In this document: positions 33,153 through 42,198 of the stretch, piece by piece
Layout: every line of letters starts with the position of its first letter
Position numbering within the stretch: the stretch's first letter is position 1
Origin: Thermovenabulum gondwanense
GTDB taxonomy: Bacteria > Bacillota > Thermosediminibacteria > Thermosediminibacterales > Thermosediminibacteraceae
Length of the DNA stretch: 64,000 nt
Direction of reading: 5' to 3'
Assembly: GCF_001601575.1 (NCBI RefSeq)
Contig: NZ_LOHZ01000015.1
Span: 148,971 to 212,970, forward strand
Program-made: the position numbers and the translations under genes
The notes under the pieces: generated by a model
The model's database searches: none
Seen by the model: the letters and a program-made list of their open reading frames with translations, nothing else
What the model was told of the DNA's origin: nothing

Positions 33153-34811
33153 TTGAATAGCTCTTCAAGTTTTTTGACCTTAATCCAGATTGCTTTTGTG
33201 GTCATAGTGGGCCTTTACTTTTTGAATTTGCTAAAGAGCCAGCAGGGGAGCAGGATCACCGTAGATAGAGAGTCGAGAAAAGAGCTGGAAAAATTAAGGA
33301 AACTGAGAGAAATCTCCCTTACAGAACCGCTTGCAGAAAAAACAAGGCCTACAACCTTTGAAGAAATTATCGGTCAGGAAGAAGGGTTGAAAGCCTTAAG
33401 AGCAGCCCTGTGCGGTCCAAACCCTCAGCATGTAATAATTTACGGCCCCCCGGGTATAGGAAAGACGGCAGCGGCAAGGCTGGTGCTGGAAGAAGCAAAG
33501 AAATGCCCCGAGTCTCCCTTTGGGCCCGATGCAAAATTTGTTGAAATTGATGCCACCATATCCCGGTTTGACGAAAGAGGTATAGCCGATCCTTTAATAG
33601 GATCGGTGCACGATCCCATTTATCAAGGGGCTGGCCCTTTGGGCATTGCCGGAATCCCTCAGCCCAAACCCGGCGCAGTAACAAAAGCCCACGGAGGTAT
33701 ACTTTTTATAGATGAAATAGGAGAATTGCATCCCGTTCAAATGAATAAATTATTAAAGGTTTTGGAAGACAGGAAGGTTTTTTTAGAAAGCGCTTATTAT
33801 AACAGCGAGGACCCCAATATACCCCTTTATATCCACGATATATTTCAAAACGGATTACCTGCAGATTTTAGGCTGGTGGGAGCTACCACCAGAAGCCCTA
33901 ACGAAATACCGCAAGCAATACGCTCAAGGTGTGTAGAAATATTTTTTAAACCTCTATCGCCGGAAAATATAGGAACAATTGTAAAAAATGCGGTGCAAAA
34001 AATAAATTTTGAAATTGAGGAAGAGGTTATCGATTTAATAAAAAAATACGCCACCAATGGAAGGGAAGCCGTGAACATAGTTCAAATGGCAGCAAGCCTT
34101 GCAATTCTTGAAAAAAGAAAAAACATAGATCTAAAAGATGTTGAATGGATAATCAACTGCGGACAGTATACTCAAAGACCCGATAAAAAAATTCCCGAAA
34201 CTCCTCAGGTAGGACTTGTAAACGGACTTGCGGTTTACGGTCCAAATCTGGGATTACTTATTGAAATTGAAGCCACAGCCATTCCGGTGCAAAAGGGGGA
34301 AGGGAAAATAATAGTTACGGGCATTGTGGAAGAAGAAGAAATGGGAGGAGAAGAGTATAAATTAAGGAGGAAAGGTACGGCAAGGGGATCGGTCGAAAAT
34401 TGCCTTACGGTAATGCGAAAATATTTGGGGGTGGACCCCAGGGATTTTGACATCCACTTAAATTTTCCTGGCGGTATTCCGTTGGATGGGCCATCCGCAG
34501 GAATTGCGGTTGCAACGGCAATATACTCTTCAATAAGAGGGTTGCCGGTAAAAAATACCGTAGCCATGACGGGTGAGATTTCTATAAGGGGAAATGTTAA
34601 ACCGGTAGGAGGAGTAACCGCAAAAATAGATGCCGCCATAAAAGCAGGTGCAAAAGAAATCTTGATACCGAAGGAGAATTATCAGGAGATATTTAAAACA
34701 ATAGATGGAACCAATATAATTCCTGTAGAAAGAATTGAAGAAGTAATAGATTTAGCCATTTTATGGGATAAAAAAGCCGAGGAAAAGGGAATACTGGCAC
34801 TCGTTAAATAG
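33153..34811 (+). CDS. lonB: ATP-dependent protease LonB
   Basis: The 552-residue membrane-anchored Lon-like protease has one N-terminal helix (LIQIAFVVIVGLYFLNLL). The AAA+ module shows Walker A IIYGPPGIGKTAAARL and Walker B GILFIDEIGELH, and the C-terminal S16 protease domain has catalytic Ser in GIPLDGPSAGIAVATA and Lys in NVKPVGGVTAKIDAAIKAG. It lacks the long N-terminal substrate domain of LonA. In Bacillus, LonB is made in the forespore and is located next to clpX, as here, so a sporulation role is likely. Start TTG 33153 after GGGAGGTGAGG. Confidence 0.93.
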   Translation: MNSSSSFLTLIQIAFVVIVGLYFLNLLKSQQGSRITVDRESRKELEKLRKLREISLTEPLAEKTRPTTFEEIIGQEEGLKALRAALCGPNPQHVIIYGPPGIGKTAAARLVLEEAKKCPESPFGPDAKFVEIDATISRFDERGIADPLIGSVHDPIYQGAGPLGIAGIPQPKPGAVTKAHGGILFIDEIGELHPVQMNKLLKVLEDRKVFLESAYYNSEDPNIPLYIHDIFQNGLPADFRLVGATTRSPNEIPQAIRSRCVEIFFKPLSPENIGTIVKNAVQKINFEIEEEVIDLIKKYATNGREAVNIVQMAASLAILEKRKNIDLKDVEWIINCGQYTQRPDKKIPETPQVGLVNGLAVYGPNLGLLIEIEATAIPVQKGEGKIIVTGIVEEEEMGGEEYKLRRKGTARGSVENCLTVMRKYLGVDPRDFDIHLNFPGGIPLDGPSAGIAVATAIYSSIRGLPVKNTVAMTGEISIRGNVKPVGGVTAKIDAAIKAGAKEILIPKENYQEIFKTIDGTNIIPVERIEEVIDLAILWDKKAEEKGILALVK

Positions 34812-34814
34812 AAT

Positions 34815-34856
34815 AAGCCATATTTTTCCAGTAAGGAAGAATATGGCCTTATTTTA
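34815..34856 (+). terminator. Terminator after lonB
   Basis: GCCATATTTTTCC pairs with GGAAGAATATGGC around AGTAA and runs into TTATTTTAT. Confidence 0.8.
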
Positions 34857-34969
34857 TATGAAAAGTTAAAATAATAAATAACAAAAAGGATATTAGCATA
34901 AGTTATAGAATTAAAGTAATATATAAAATTTTAATATTTTAAAAAAGTAGAACGGGATGGGTGAGGTAA

Positions 34970-36922
34970 ATGTATAGGTTGAGAGGAAAGGTTGCCTTAA
35001 TAGCGCCGAATTCTTATGTTGCAAACCTTGCATTGAAGGTTTCAAAAGGTTTTGGTGATATTGTTGAAATTTATGAAGGCAACTTAGAAGAAGGCGTAAA
35101 AGCGGCAAAAAGGGCTTTGACCAAAGGATGCAAGGTAATAATCAGCAGGGGCGGAACAGCCTTAATGATAGAAGAAGAGCTGGATGTTACTGTTGTACCC
35201 ATTTCTTTTACTTCCAATGACCTGATAAAGACAATTTCGAAAATAAAATTAGATGATAATGTTATTGGGATAATTGGGTATAAAAACCTGATAGAAGGAA
35301 TTACTGAAATTGAAAATTTACTGGATTACAGAATATATTTTTCCGAAATAAGGCACCATAAAGAAATCGAGGAAAAAATATTAGAACTTTATAAAAGGTT
35401 CGGAGTAGAAAATTTCATTGGTGGTGAAGCTGTAGTAAAAATAGCTGAAGATTTGGGGTTAAAAGGTTTTTTAATGGAATGCGGTGCCGGAGCTATTAAA
35501 AGGGCAATATCGGAAGGAATAAGGATTGCAAAAATAATTGTAGAGCTGAACGAAGAGCGAATGCAGCTAAGGGCAATTGCGGAACACAGCAGTGATGGAA
35601 TAATTTTGCTGGATGAAATGGATAAAATTAAATATATTAACCCTTCGGCTCAACGGGTTTTAATGATAAATTACGAGGATATGCTGGGAGAAAATGTTTT
35701 AAATTATATTAGTTCGCAAAAAATTATAGATGCGGTAAAAAAGAAGGAACAAGTAATTGCGGAATATGATCAAATAAAAAATACTAAAGTAATTTTTAAT
35801 TATGTTCCTTTGATGGAAAATAATAACAAAATCGGAAGTATTATTTCCTTTAACGATATTTCAAAAATAGAGGAATTAGAGAGGAAAATAAGAAAGGAAC
35901 AATATACCAGGGGTTTTGTGGCAAAATATACTTTTAACGATATTATCGCAACAAGTGAGAGAATGAAAAATATTATTGAAATGGCGAAAAGGATTTCTAA
36001 AAATGATACTACTATTTTGATTACGGGGGAGTCAGGTACCGGAAAAGAATTAATGGCTCAAAGCATTCATAATGAAAGTTTAAGAAAACACGGCCCTTTT
36101 ATTGCGGTAAATTGCGCATCATTACCTAAAAATCTCCTGGAAAGTGAACTTTTTGGTTATGCGGAAGGAGCTTTCACAGGTGCGAAAAAAGGAGGTAAAC
36201 CGGGTCTTTTTGAACTGGCCCATATGGGCACCATTTTCCTCGATGAAATTGCGGACATGCCTTTGGACCTCCAGGCTCATCTTTTAAGGGTAATTCAGGA
36301 AAAAGAGGTTTCCAGGATAGGAGATGATAAGGTTATTCCAATAGATGTCAGGGTAATTGCTGCTACAAATAAAGATTTAAGAAAATATGTATCGGAAGGG
36401 AAATTCCGGGAAGATTTATATTACAGGTTGAATGTTATAAATATTAAAATACCGCCTTTAAGAGAAAGGAAGGAAGACATTCCTTTGTTAATTAAATATT
36501 TTTTGAGTATATACGCTTCAAAAAATAAAATGGTTCCCAAAAAAGTTAATGAGGAAGCAATTAAAATTCTTAAAAATTATTCATGGCCGGGGAATATAAG
36601 AGAACTTCAAAATTTTATCGAAAGGTTAATGTTAACGGTAGAAAAAAATATAATAGATGAAAAGGATGTTTGCGAAATTTTAGATATAGATAAAGAATGT
36701 ATATATGACCCATCATCAGGTGCAATGGAAAAATACTTGGAAAGTGGAATTAATAATATTGGTGAAAAAATGAACAAAGGAATCTTAAATAGAATGGAAA
36801 AAGAGTATATATTAAAAATATTAAAAGAGGTTAATGGCAATAGAAAAAAAGCAGCAGAGATACTGGGTATCAGCACGACAACTCTATGGAGAAGGTTAAA
36901 AGAACTAAATATTAATTATTGA
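34970..36922 (+). CDS. Sigma-54-dependent transcriptional activator with PrpR-type sensor and PAS domains
   Basis: The 650-residue protein has, in order: PrpR_N sensor (residues ~1-190), PAS (~200-300; SSDGIILLDEMDKIKYINPS), a short linker helix, the sigma-54 AAA+ domain (~325-560) with Walker A GESGTGKELMAQ (353-364), the sigma-54 contact loop GAFTGAKKGG (400-409) and Walker B GTIFLDEIADM, and a Fis-type HTH at the end (NRKKAAEILGISTTTLWRRL). The intact GAFTGA loop shows it is a true activator. PrpR_N domains sense small organic acids such as 2-methylcitrate. It lies beside two sigma-54 promoters (37053 and 51767), which I infer it controls. Confidence 0.93.
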   Translation: MYRLRGKVALIAPNSYVANLALKVSKGFGDIVEIYEGNLEEGVKAAKRALTKGCKVIISRGGTALMIEEELDVTVVPISFTSNDLIKTISKIKLDDNVIGIIGYKNLIEGITEIENLLDYRIYFSEIRHHKEIEEKILELYKRFGVENFIGGEAVVKIAEDLGLKGFLMECGAGAIKRAISEGIRIAKIIVELNEERMQLRAIAEHSSDGIILLDEMDKIKYINPSAQRVLMINYEDMLGENVLNYISSQKIIDAVKKKEQVIAEYDQIKNTKVIFNYVPLMENNNKIGSIISFNDISKIEELERKIRKEQYTRGFVAKYTFNDIIATSERMKNIIEMAKRISKNDTTILITGESGTGKELMAQSIHNESLRKHGPFIAVNCASLPKNLLESELFGYAEGAFTGAKKGGKPGLFELAHMGTIFLDEIADMPLDLQAHLLRVIQEKEVSRIGDDKVIPIDVRVIAATNKDLRKYVSEGKFREDLYYRLNVINIKIPPLRERKEDIPLLIKYFLSIYASKNKMVPKKVNEEAIKILKNYSWPGNIRELQNFIERLMLTVEKNIIDEKDVCEILDIDKECIYDPSSGAMEKYLESGINNIGEKMNKGILNRMEKEYILKILKEVNGNRKKAAEILGISTTTLWRRLKELNINY

Positions 36923-36928
36923 AACGCA

Positions 36929-36958
36929 TAAGGGATTAAATATTGAAATAATCCCTTA
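36929..36958 (+). terminator. Hairpin after the sigma-54 activator gene
   Basis: TAAGGGATTA pairs with TAATCCCTTA around AATATTGAAA, seven bases after the stop. Only a weak T-tract (ATATTTTC) follows, so termination is probable but not certain. Confidence 0.6.
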
Positions 36959-36966
36959 ATCAATAT

Positions 36967-37000
36967 TTTCAATATGAAATTATAAAATTTCAAAATGAAA
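36967..37000 (+). promoter_or_regulatory. Two tandem palindromes, candidate activator binding sites (plus arm)
   Basis: TTTCA-ATA-TGAAA (36967-36979) and TTTCA-AAA-TGAAA (36988-37000) have centres 21 bases apart, two helical turns, and lie 53-86 bases upstream of the sigma-54 promoter. The first 13-mer recurs exactly at 51907-51919 above the opposing arm. Confidence 0.65.
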
Positions 37001-37052
37001 TAAAAATATTTATTAATTTTGTACATTACTTGAAAATCAAGGTTGATTTTGA

Positions 37053-37068
37053 TGGCATTTTTTTTGCT
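37053..37068 (+). promoter_or_regulatory. Sigma-54 promoter of the plus arm
   Basis: TGGCATTTTTTTTGCT matches TGGCAC-N5-TTGCW with the invariant GG and GC exactly 10 bases apart. The predicted start near 37079 leaves a leader of about 195 bases before the first gene, containing an isolated AAAGGAGGTG at 37201-37210 and no gene. Confidence 0.8.
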
Positions 37069-37274
37069 ATAAAGTAATTATGGGAATATTAAAAAACGAA
37101 TATAATTAAAGATAAATATAACATATGACAATGTTTATTAAAGTAAATATTTATATTTTGTTTTAAAATGAATTAATAAATGATATTATCTAAATTTTAA
37201 AAAGGAGGTGCAATATAGTCAAAAATCAAAATAAATAAAATATATAAAATTTTTATATTTTTGGAGGTGTAAGA

Positions 37275-38231
37275 ATGAAATATAAAATTTCCACAGGATC
37301 TATGGATAAAGCTGATAAGATATATTTCCAGAACATGACCGGGCGACAGGTGGAAGAAAGGTTAAAAGAAAATGATATTATCATTATACCCATAGGTAGC
37401 ACCGAATATCATGGAAAAGGCCAGTGTTACGGAGAAGATACCTTTATAGTTACCAGGATCGCCGAAACGGTTGCAAAAGAAACCGGGTGCACAGTGTCCC
37501 AACCTGTGTGGTTTGGCTCACATCCCTGGAACCAAATGGGCATGCCGGGGACGATAGTAATCCCTGAAGTAACCTTTGTTAGTTATCTCAGAGCAATAAT
37601 CGCCGGATACTGGAATGCGGGGTTCAGGAAGCAGATATTGATAAACGGACATGGCCAGGAGTATATAATTCCGAATGCAATTCAGGAATTCGGTAAAATG
37701 TATCAGGTTCCGGCGGTAATTTGTATGGTAAACTGGCCGACAGTCATTGCCCAGGAACTAAAGGACAAAGCTCATGGGGGGCCATGGGAAACTCCCTTCA
37801 GGCATGCCGATGAGGTTGAAGCCTCTTTTTCATTGGCGTTGTTCCCGGAAATGAATAACAAAGAGGATATGGAAGACAGCACTCCTGTAGGCTTTATGCC
37901 CGAAGGCCATGTGGATAAGGGCGGAGATATATATCAATATCCAATTCCGGGACATGCACAGATAGGTATGGGAGGTTTGGAAGTAATATTATATCCGCAG
38001 GGTGTAATAGGGAAACCCACCCTTGCAGATGCTAAAAAAGCCGAAAAGGGAATTGAGATGATTATAGATTACTTAATTAAATTACATAACGATATTCGCG
38101 AAAAATTCCCGCCCGGTAAATTGCCCGATATAAACCTTGTTACCGAAAGGGATAGAGAATTAATAGAAGCGGTAATTAAAGGTCCCTTCAAAGGTGGTAA
38201 GAGCATATATTCCTTAGGATACCCTTCATGA
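37275..38231 (+). CDS. Creatininase-family metal hydrolase (IolN-like)
   Basis: The 318-residue protein has the creatininase fold. Metal residues appear in IIPIGSTEYHGKGQCYGEDT (Glu, His, Asp), LINGHGQEYIIP (His) and RHADEVEASFSL (His/Glu). The family includes creatininase, mycofactocin MftE and 3-dehydro-scyllo-inosose hydrolase (IolN); the WFGSHPWNQMGMPGT and GQEYIIP stretches most resemble the last as I remember it. It hydrolyses a cyclic amide or carbocyclic diketone; the substrate is unknown. It is the first gene of the sigma-54 arm, probably making the acid or opening the ring that the arm then uses. RBS TGGAGGTG. Confidence 0.72.
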   Translation: MKYKISTGSMDKADKIYFQNMTGRQVEERLKENDIIIIPIGSTEYHGKGQCYGEDTFIVTRIAETVAKETGCTVSQPVWFGSHPWNQMGMPGTIVIPEVTFVSYLRAIIAGYWNAGFRKQILINGHGQEYIIPNAIQEFGKMYQVPAVICMVNWPTVIAQELKDKAHGGPWETPFRHADEVEASFSLALFPEMNNKEDMEDSTPVGFMPEGHVDKGGDIYQYPIPGHAQIGMGGLEVILYPQGVIGKPTLADAKKAEKGIEMIIDYLIKLHNDIREKFPPGKLPDINLVTERDRELIEAVIKGPFKGGKSIYSLGYPS

Positions 38232-38262
38232 AAATAAAAAAAGGCCAAAGGAGGATAAGATA

Positions 38263-38922
38263 ATGGAATCCAAAAAAGATGTCTTTTTGCAAGTAGTTGC
38301 CGACAGGAGAAGCATAAGAAATTATACCAATGAAAAAATTTCTGAAGAAGATTTGAGGTTAATTCTTGAAAGTGCGCGGTTAGCTCCATCGGGAGAAAAT
38401 GCTCAGCCCTGGAGATTTATTATTGTTAGAGATGAGGAAAGTAAAAAATTCCTTGCAAGAATCTCGAAAAATGCAAGCGGAAGGAGATTTACGGGCGAAT
38501 TTTTAAGCAAACAAATGCAGGAAAGGTTTAAATCCCTGGAAGATGAGGAAAAGAAAATTGCTGCATTTAAAAAATTGACTTCCGGTGATGTATCGGGATT
38601 TGTAAGTGAAGGGGACCTAATTTTAATTGTAATCGGCAAAAAGGATGTTTGGGATTTGCCATACGACACTTCAGCTGCGATAGAAAATATATTGTTAACC
38701 GTAACCAGCTTGGATTTAGGTTCTTGCTGGGTAATTGCACCATGCATCGATATAAGGGATGAGCTGAAAGTAAAGGAGTATTTTAAAATTCCTGAAGAAT
38801 ACAAGGTAATAAGCATTCTTTCCATTGGTAAGCCCTCGAGAATACCCAATCCGCGCCCAAGGATACCTCTAAAAGATTTGGTATTCAATGAAAAATTCGG
38901 CGAAGCCTATTATTCCGAGTAA
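38263..38922 (+). CDS. Nitroreductase-family flavoprotein
   Basis: The 219-residue FMN protein has the family N-terminus VVADRRSIRNYTNEKISEED, LARLAPSGENAQPWRF-like SARLAPSGENAQPWRFIIV (FMN phosphate and ring contacts) and a C-terminal AAIENILLTVTSLDLGSCW plus SIGKPSRIPNPRPR. Such enzymes reduce nitro, quinone or enone groups with NAD(P)H, or act in flavin or ring reductions. In this operon it probably reduces or dehydrogenates a pathway intermediate; the substrate is unknown. It follows the hydrolase by 31 bases with AAAGGAGG in front. Confidence 0.85.
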   Translation: MESKKDVFLQVVADRRSIRNYTNEKISEEDLRLILESARLAPSGENAQPWRFIIVRDEESKKFLARISKNASGRRFTGEFLSKQMQERFKSLEDEEKKIAAFKKLTSGDVSGFVSEGDLILIVIGKKDVWDLPYDTSAAIENILLTVTSLDLGSCWVIAPCIDIRDELKVKEYFKIPEEYKVISILSIGKPSRIPNPRPRIPLKDLVFNEKFGEAYYSE

Positions 38923-38939
38923 AGAAGGAGGGTACGATT

Positions 38940-39383
38940 ATGAATTTTTTAGAAAAATTCAAGGATGAATTGATATTTGAAGTTCAAAAAGAGTTCTGGA
39001 ATGAAAGGGGAAAAGGTGCCAGATATAGATTGACCAGAATAGGCGTAGATTTTGCGGAAAGAGAGCTGGGAGAAAAGATTAAGGATAAGGAAAATATAAA
39101 AAAATGGTTAATCGAAAATGGATTTTGCCAAGATATTGACATTAGTGAAAATGAGATTTCGATGACGATGATCGTCAAAAATTGCAGCTTGCTGGAAATT
39201 AAAAATATGTTTAAGAAAGCAAATATAAAACCCCTCTCCTGCCCGTTAGCCAATATATTTATGTACTGCTTGGAATTAAATAGCGGGCTTTCACCGGAAT
39301 TATTGCCTATAGAAGAAGACGAAAATGGGAATTGCAAAGTTACATTGGCTAAAATGGCAACCTCTGAAATAGTAAAGAGGTGA
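38940..39383 (+). CDS. Unrecognised 147-residue protein with conserved-looking cysteines
   Basis: I cannot place this gene firmly. The product is soluble and has an N-terminal helix (FLEKFKDELIFEVQKEFW), then Cys residues in GFCQD, KNCSLL, LSCPLANIFMYCLE and GNCKVTL. The end SGLSPELLPIEEDENGNCKV resembles the tail of small metal-binding output domains (MetOD1 or L-2-amino-thiazoline-carboxylate hydrolase type), which use a similar late Cys. It could be a small hydrolase or a metal/ligand sensor in the pathway. The RBS is AGAAGGAGGG, and its stop overlaps the ribosome site of the CoA-transferase gene. Confidence 0.7.
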   Translation: MNFLEKFKDELIFEVQKEFWNERGKGARYRLTRIGVDFAERELGEKIKDKENIKKWLIENGFCQDIDISENEISMTMIVKNCSLLEIKNMFKKANIKPLSCPLANIFMYCLELNSGLSPELLPIEEDENGNCKVTLAKMATSEIVKR

Positions 39384-39388
39384 TTTGT

Positions 39389-40291
39389 TTGAATAATAAG
39401 GTAAAAAGCTTATCTGAAGTGGTAAGCCAGATACCCGATGAGGGGGCGGTAATTGCTTTTGGCGGTTTTGCCATAGCAAGGAATCCCATAGCTTTTGTAA
39501 TGGAAATGATCAGACAACAAAAAAGAAAACTAAGGGTTTATCAAATAGTTGCGGGAATGGACACCGATCTGTTGGTGGGAGCTGGATTGGTGGAAAGATT
39601 GGAGTACAGCGGCGGCTCCCTTGATAGATTCGGCAGGCTCGAAAGAATTAACGAAGCAATAGATAAGGGTAAGTTGGATGTAAGAGAATATACAGGTATG
39701 AGTATGTCCTTGAGATTCCTGGCAGGTTCTATGGGTATTCCTTTTATCCCCACAAAGACTTTACTGGGAACCGATATGTTGAGGATATTGGTGGAAAAAA
39801 ACGATGATGCGGTAAGGGTTGAAAATTCTCTCTTTGATGGTGAAAGATACGTATATCTTAAAGCGATAAAACCTGATTTTGCGGTTATACATGCTCAATA
39901 TGCGGATGAAAAGGGAAATGTGATAATTGAAGGACCCTACTGGGATGTGGAGACAGCAAAATCTGCAAAAAAACTCTTTGTAACCGTTGAAAAAATTGTA
40001 TCATCGGAATTCATTAAGAGGTTTCCCGAAAAGGTGGTTATTCCGAGCATGTACACGTCAGCCGTGATTGAAGTTCCTTTTGGAGCATTCCCCACTTCGG
40101 TTTACAAATTCTATGATTATGATCAGAAGTTTTTAATGCAGTATGCTGAGATAAACAAGAACAAAGATGAATTTGAAAAATTCATAAATGAATTTGTATT
40201 CGGAACAAAGGACTTTGTTGAATTCTTAGAAAAAATTGGGGGCATAAGGCGTCTCAATGAAATCTTAGCAGATCCGGTATACGGATATTAA
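39389..40291 (+). CDS. CoA-transferase subunit A (glutaconate/3-oxoacid type)
   Basis: The 300-residue class I CoA-transferase alpha subunit has IPDEGAVIAFGGFAIARNP near the N-terminus (CoA-binding glycine loop), EYSGGSLDRFGRLERINEAI, YTGMSMSLRFLAGSMGIPF and the strand PDFAVIHAQYADEKGNVIIEG. Its length and order match GctA of glutaconate CoA-transferase. It moves CoA between acyl-CoA and the free pathway acid. Start TTG 39389 is preferred to GTG 39380 because AGAGGTGAT precedes it. The next gene encodes its partner. Confidence 0.87.
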   Translation: MNNKVKSLSEVVSQIPDEGAVIAFGGFAIARNPIAFVMEMIRQQKRKLRVYQIVAGMDTDLLVGAGLVERLEYSGGSLDRFGRLERINEAIDKGKLDVREYTGMSMSLRFLAGSMGIPFIPTKTLLGTDMLRILVEKNDDAVRVENSLFDGERYVYLKAIKPDFAVIHAQYADEKGNVIIEGPYWDVETAKSAKKLFVTVEKIVSSEFIKRFPEKVVIPSMYTSAVIEVPFGAFPTSVYKFYDYDQKFLMQYAEINKNKDEFEKFINEFVFGTKDFVEFLEKIGGIRRLNEILADPVYGY

Positions 40292-40306
40292 GAGGGGTGA
40301 TTTTGT

Positions 40307-41068
40307 ATGACTATTAATTTCACTACGAATGAGCTTATGGCTGTAACCGCTGCAAGGCTTATTAAAGATAATGAAAATGTGGTAGTAGGTTTAGGTTTAC
40401 CCCAGATTGCCGCACTGCTTGCTAAGAATACCCATGCTCCCAATCTTAATATAATATACGAGATCGGGGTTATTAATCCGGAAGCTGAAGAGATGGGAGT
40501 TGGTATTGCCGACCCGAGGTTATGGTATAAAAGCGAGTATTTTACAAGCTTTGTTGGAACCTTAGGAAACGTCCTTCAAAAAGGGCTTGTGGATGTGGGA
40601 TTCTTGGGAGGATTGCAGACTGATAGATTTGGAAACATAAACAGCACCCTGGTTAGATCTGAAAAGGGAATAAGACATATTAATGGGAGCGGTGGAGCTG
40701 CCGATATTGCAAGCCTGGCCAGGAGATTGTTGATTATAATGAAGCACGATAAAAGGAAATTGGTAGAAAATGTGGATTATATAACGAGCGTTGGGTATCT
40801 AAGAGGCGGTAATTCCCGAAAAGAAAGCGGTCTACCCATGTGTGAAAACATAACAATCATTACCAACCTCTGCGTTTTCGGTTTTGATGAAAATAAATCA
40901 ATAAAGCTACTTTCAATACATCCCGGAGTTTCTGTGGAAGAAATAATTGAAAATACAGGGATAAAAATTGAAATTCCCGAAGGAGTAAAAACTACGGAGG
41001 AACCTACGGAAGCGGAGATAAATTTACTAAGAACGACTATAGACCCATTGAAACTTTATATTAAATAA
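40307..41068 (+). CDS. CoA-transferase subunit B
   Basis: The 253-residue beta subunit of GctB type has MAVTAARLIKDNENVVVGLG at the start, and the region LNIIYEIGVINPEAEEMG, where I expect the catalytic Glu that forms the glutamyl-CoA thioester. DVGFLGGLQTDRFGNINST and GSGGAADIASLARRLLIIMKH follow, and it ends in the usual SIHPGVSVEEIIENTG. It completes the CoA-transferase with the upstream subunit; the acid substrate is not evident. Confidence 0.87.
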   Translation: MTINFTTNELMAVTAARLIKDNENVVVGLGLPQIAALLAKNTHAPNLNIIYEIGVINPEAEEMGVGIADPRLWYKSEYFTSFVGTLGNVLQKGLVDVGFLGGLQTDRFGNINSTLVRSEKGIRHINGSGGAADIASLARRLLIIMKHDKRKLVENVDYITSVGYLRGGNSRKESGLPMCENITIITNLCVFGFDENKSIKLLSIHPGVSVEEIIENTGIKIEIPEGVKTTEEPTEAEINLLRTTIDPLKLYIK

Positions 41069-41129
41069 TGAAGGGAGGATGATAGGGTTTTTTCCTAAAA
41101 AAAAAATTTAATCTGGGAGGTTTTCCGGG

Positions 41130-42173
41130 ATGAAAAGAGTAAAAATAATTTCCCTGCTTCTCATTATCGTTTTGTTAACATCGATATTATACGGATGCGG
41201 TCAAAAGCAGCAGGCAAACCAGCAACAGCAGAATAAGCCTAAATACCCCGAAAGGTCTATTAACGTAATAGTAGGTTTTCCTGCAGGTGGACCTACCGAT
41301 TTGATTGCGCGAGGAATTATGCCTATTGTTCAGGAAAAGCTGGGCGTAGGCATAGGTGTTACCAATATGCCGGGAGCCGCAAGTGCTACCGCCGCTAACC
41401 AGGTATTGTCCCAGCCCAAGGATGGATATACACTCTTTTTTGGTTCGGAAATCATGTCCACATGGCAGACGATGGGAACGATTGATCTGAGCCCCACAAG
41501 AGACTTTATACCGGTCAAAATAGTTGCTCAGGCCATACCTGTACTGGCAGTCCCGCCGAATTCGAAATTTGATAAGGTAGAAGATTTTATAAAGTTTGCA
41601 AAGGAAAACCCGGGTAAATTGAGGATAAGTACCGCTGGTCCTGCCACAGTTCCGCATATTTCAGGCCTTCTTCTCGAAAAAGAACTCGGCTGCAAATTTA
41701 CATTCGTTCCATACGAAGGTGGAAGACCTGCGATAACAGCTGCAATGGGCGGCCAGGTGGATGCAACGATAGAAATGGTTCAATCAATGGTGGAAGCCCA
41801 TAAATCTAAACAGATAAAGATTCTTGCTTCCTTTACAAATGAGCCTATTGAAGGACTTGATATCCCGGCAATAGGAAAAATATTCCCAGAGCTTTCCAAG
41901 TACTTACCTTACGGCCCGTATTTTGGTCTTTTTGCAGCAAAGGATACACCCCAGGAAATTATCGATGTTTTAAAGAAAGCCATGGATGAATCCATTAAGG
42001 ATCAAAGATGGCTGGATTACTGCAAGAAACTTTATCTAATACCCGTAGACTACAGCGGACAAGAGGCAATAAAATTCCTGGATAACTGGACTGCAAAATC
42101 AGCCTACATACTTTTCGATGCGGGTGTTGCAAAAAATAATCCGGAACAGTTTGGGATAAAAAGACCCAACTAA
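41130..42173 (+). CDS. tctC: Tripartite tricarboxylate transporter substrate-binding protein (TctC/Bug)
   Basis: This 347-residue lipoprotein has signal LLLIIVLLTSILYGCGQ (lipobox LYGC). The Bug fold signature INVIVGFPAGGPTDLIARG forms the carboxylate loop, and ATAANQVLSQPKDGYTLFFG and AGPATVPHISGLLLEKELGC follow. It captures a carboxylate (citrate-like or smaller) for TctAB. An isolated GGGAGGATG lies in the leader and a very stable hairpin follows the gene, before the ferredoxin gene. Confidence 0.91.
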   Translation: MKRVKIISLLLIIVLLTSILYGCGQKQQANQQQQNKPKYPERSINVIVGFPAGGPTDLIARGIMPIVQEKLGVGIGVTNMPGAASATAANQVLSQPKDGYTLFFGSEIMSTWQTMGTIDLSPTRDFIPVKIVAQAIPVLAVPPNSKFDKVEDFIKFAKENPGKLRISTAGPATVPHISGLLLEKELGCKFTFVPYEGGRPAITAAMGGQVDATIEMVQSMVEAHKSKQIKILASFTNEPIEGLDIPAIGKIFPELSKYLPYGPYFGLFAAKDTPQEIIDVLKKAMDESIKDQRWLDYCKKLYLIPVDYSGQEAIKFLDNWTAKSAYILFDAGVAKNNPEQFGIKRPN

Positions 42174-42198
42174 GCTTTAATTAAACTGAGGATAAATA

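Noticed and set aside
41079..41111. 10-codon upstream ORF before tctC
   Set aside because: The ribosome site abuts the ATG with no spacing, so translation is unlikely; kept only as an orphan Shine-Dalgarno observation.
41187..41657. 156-codon minus-strand frame inside tctC
   Set aside because: Antisense shadow of a clear TctC gene; no site or family resemblance.
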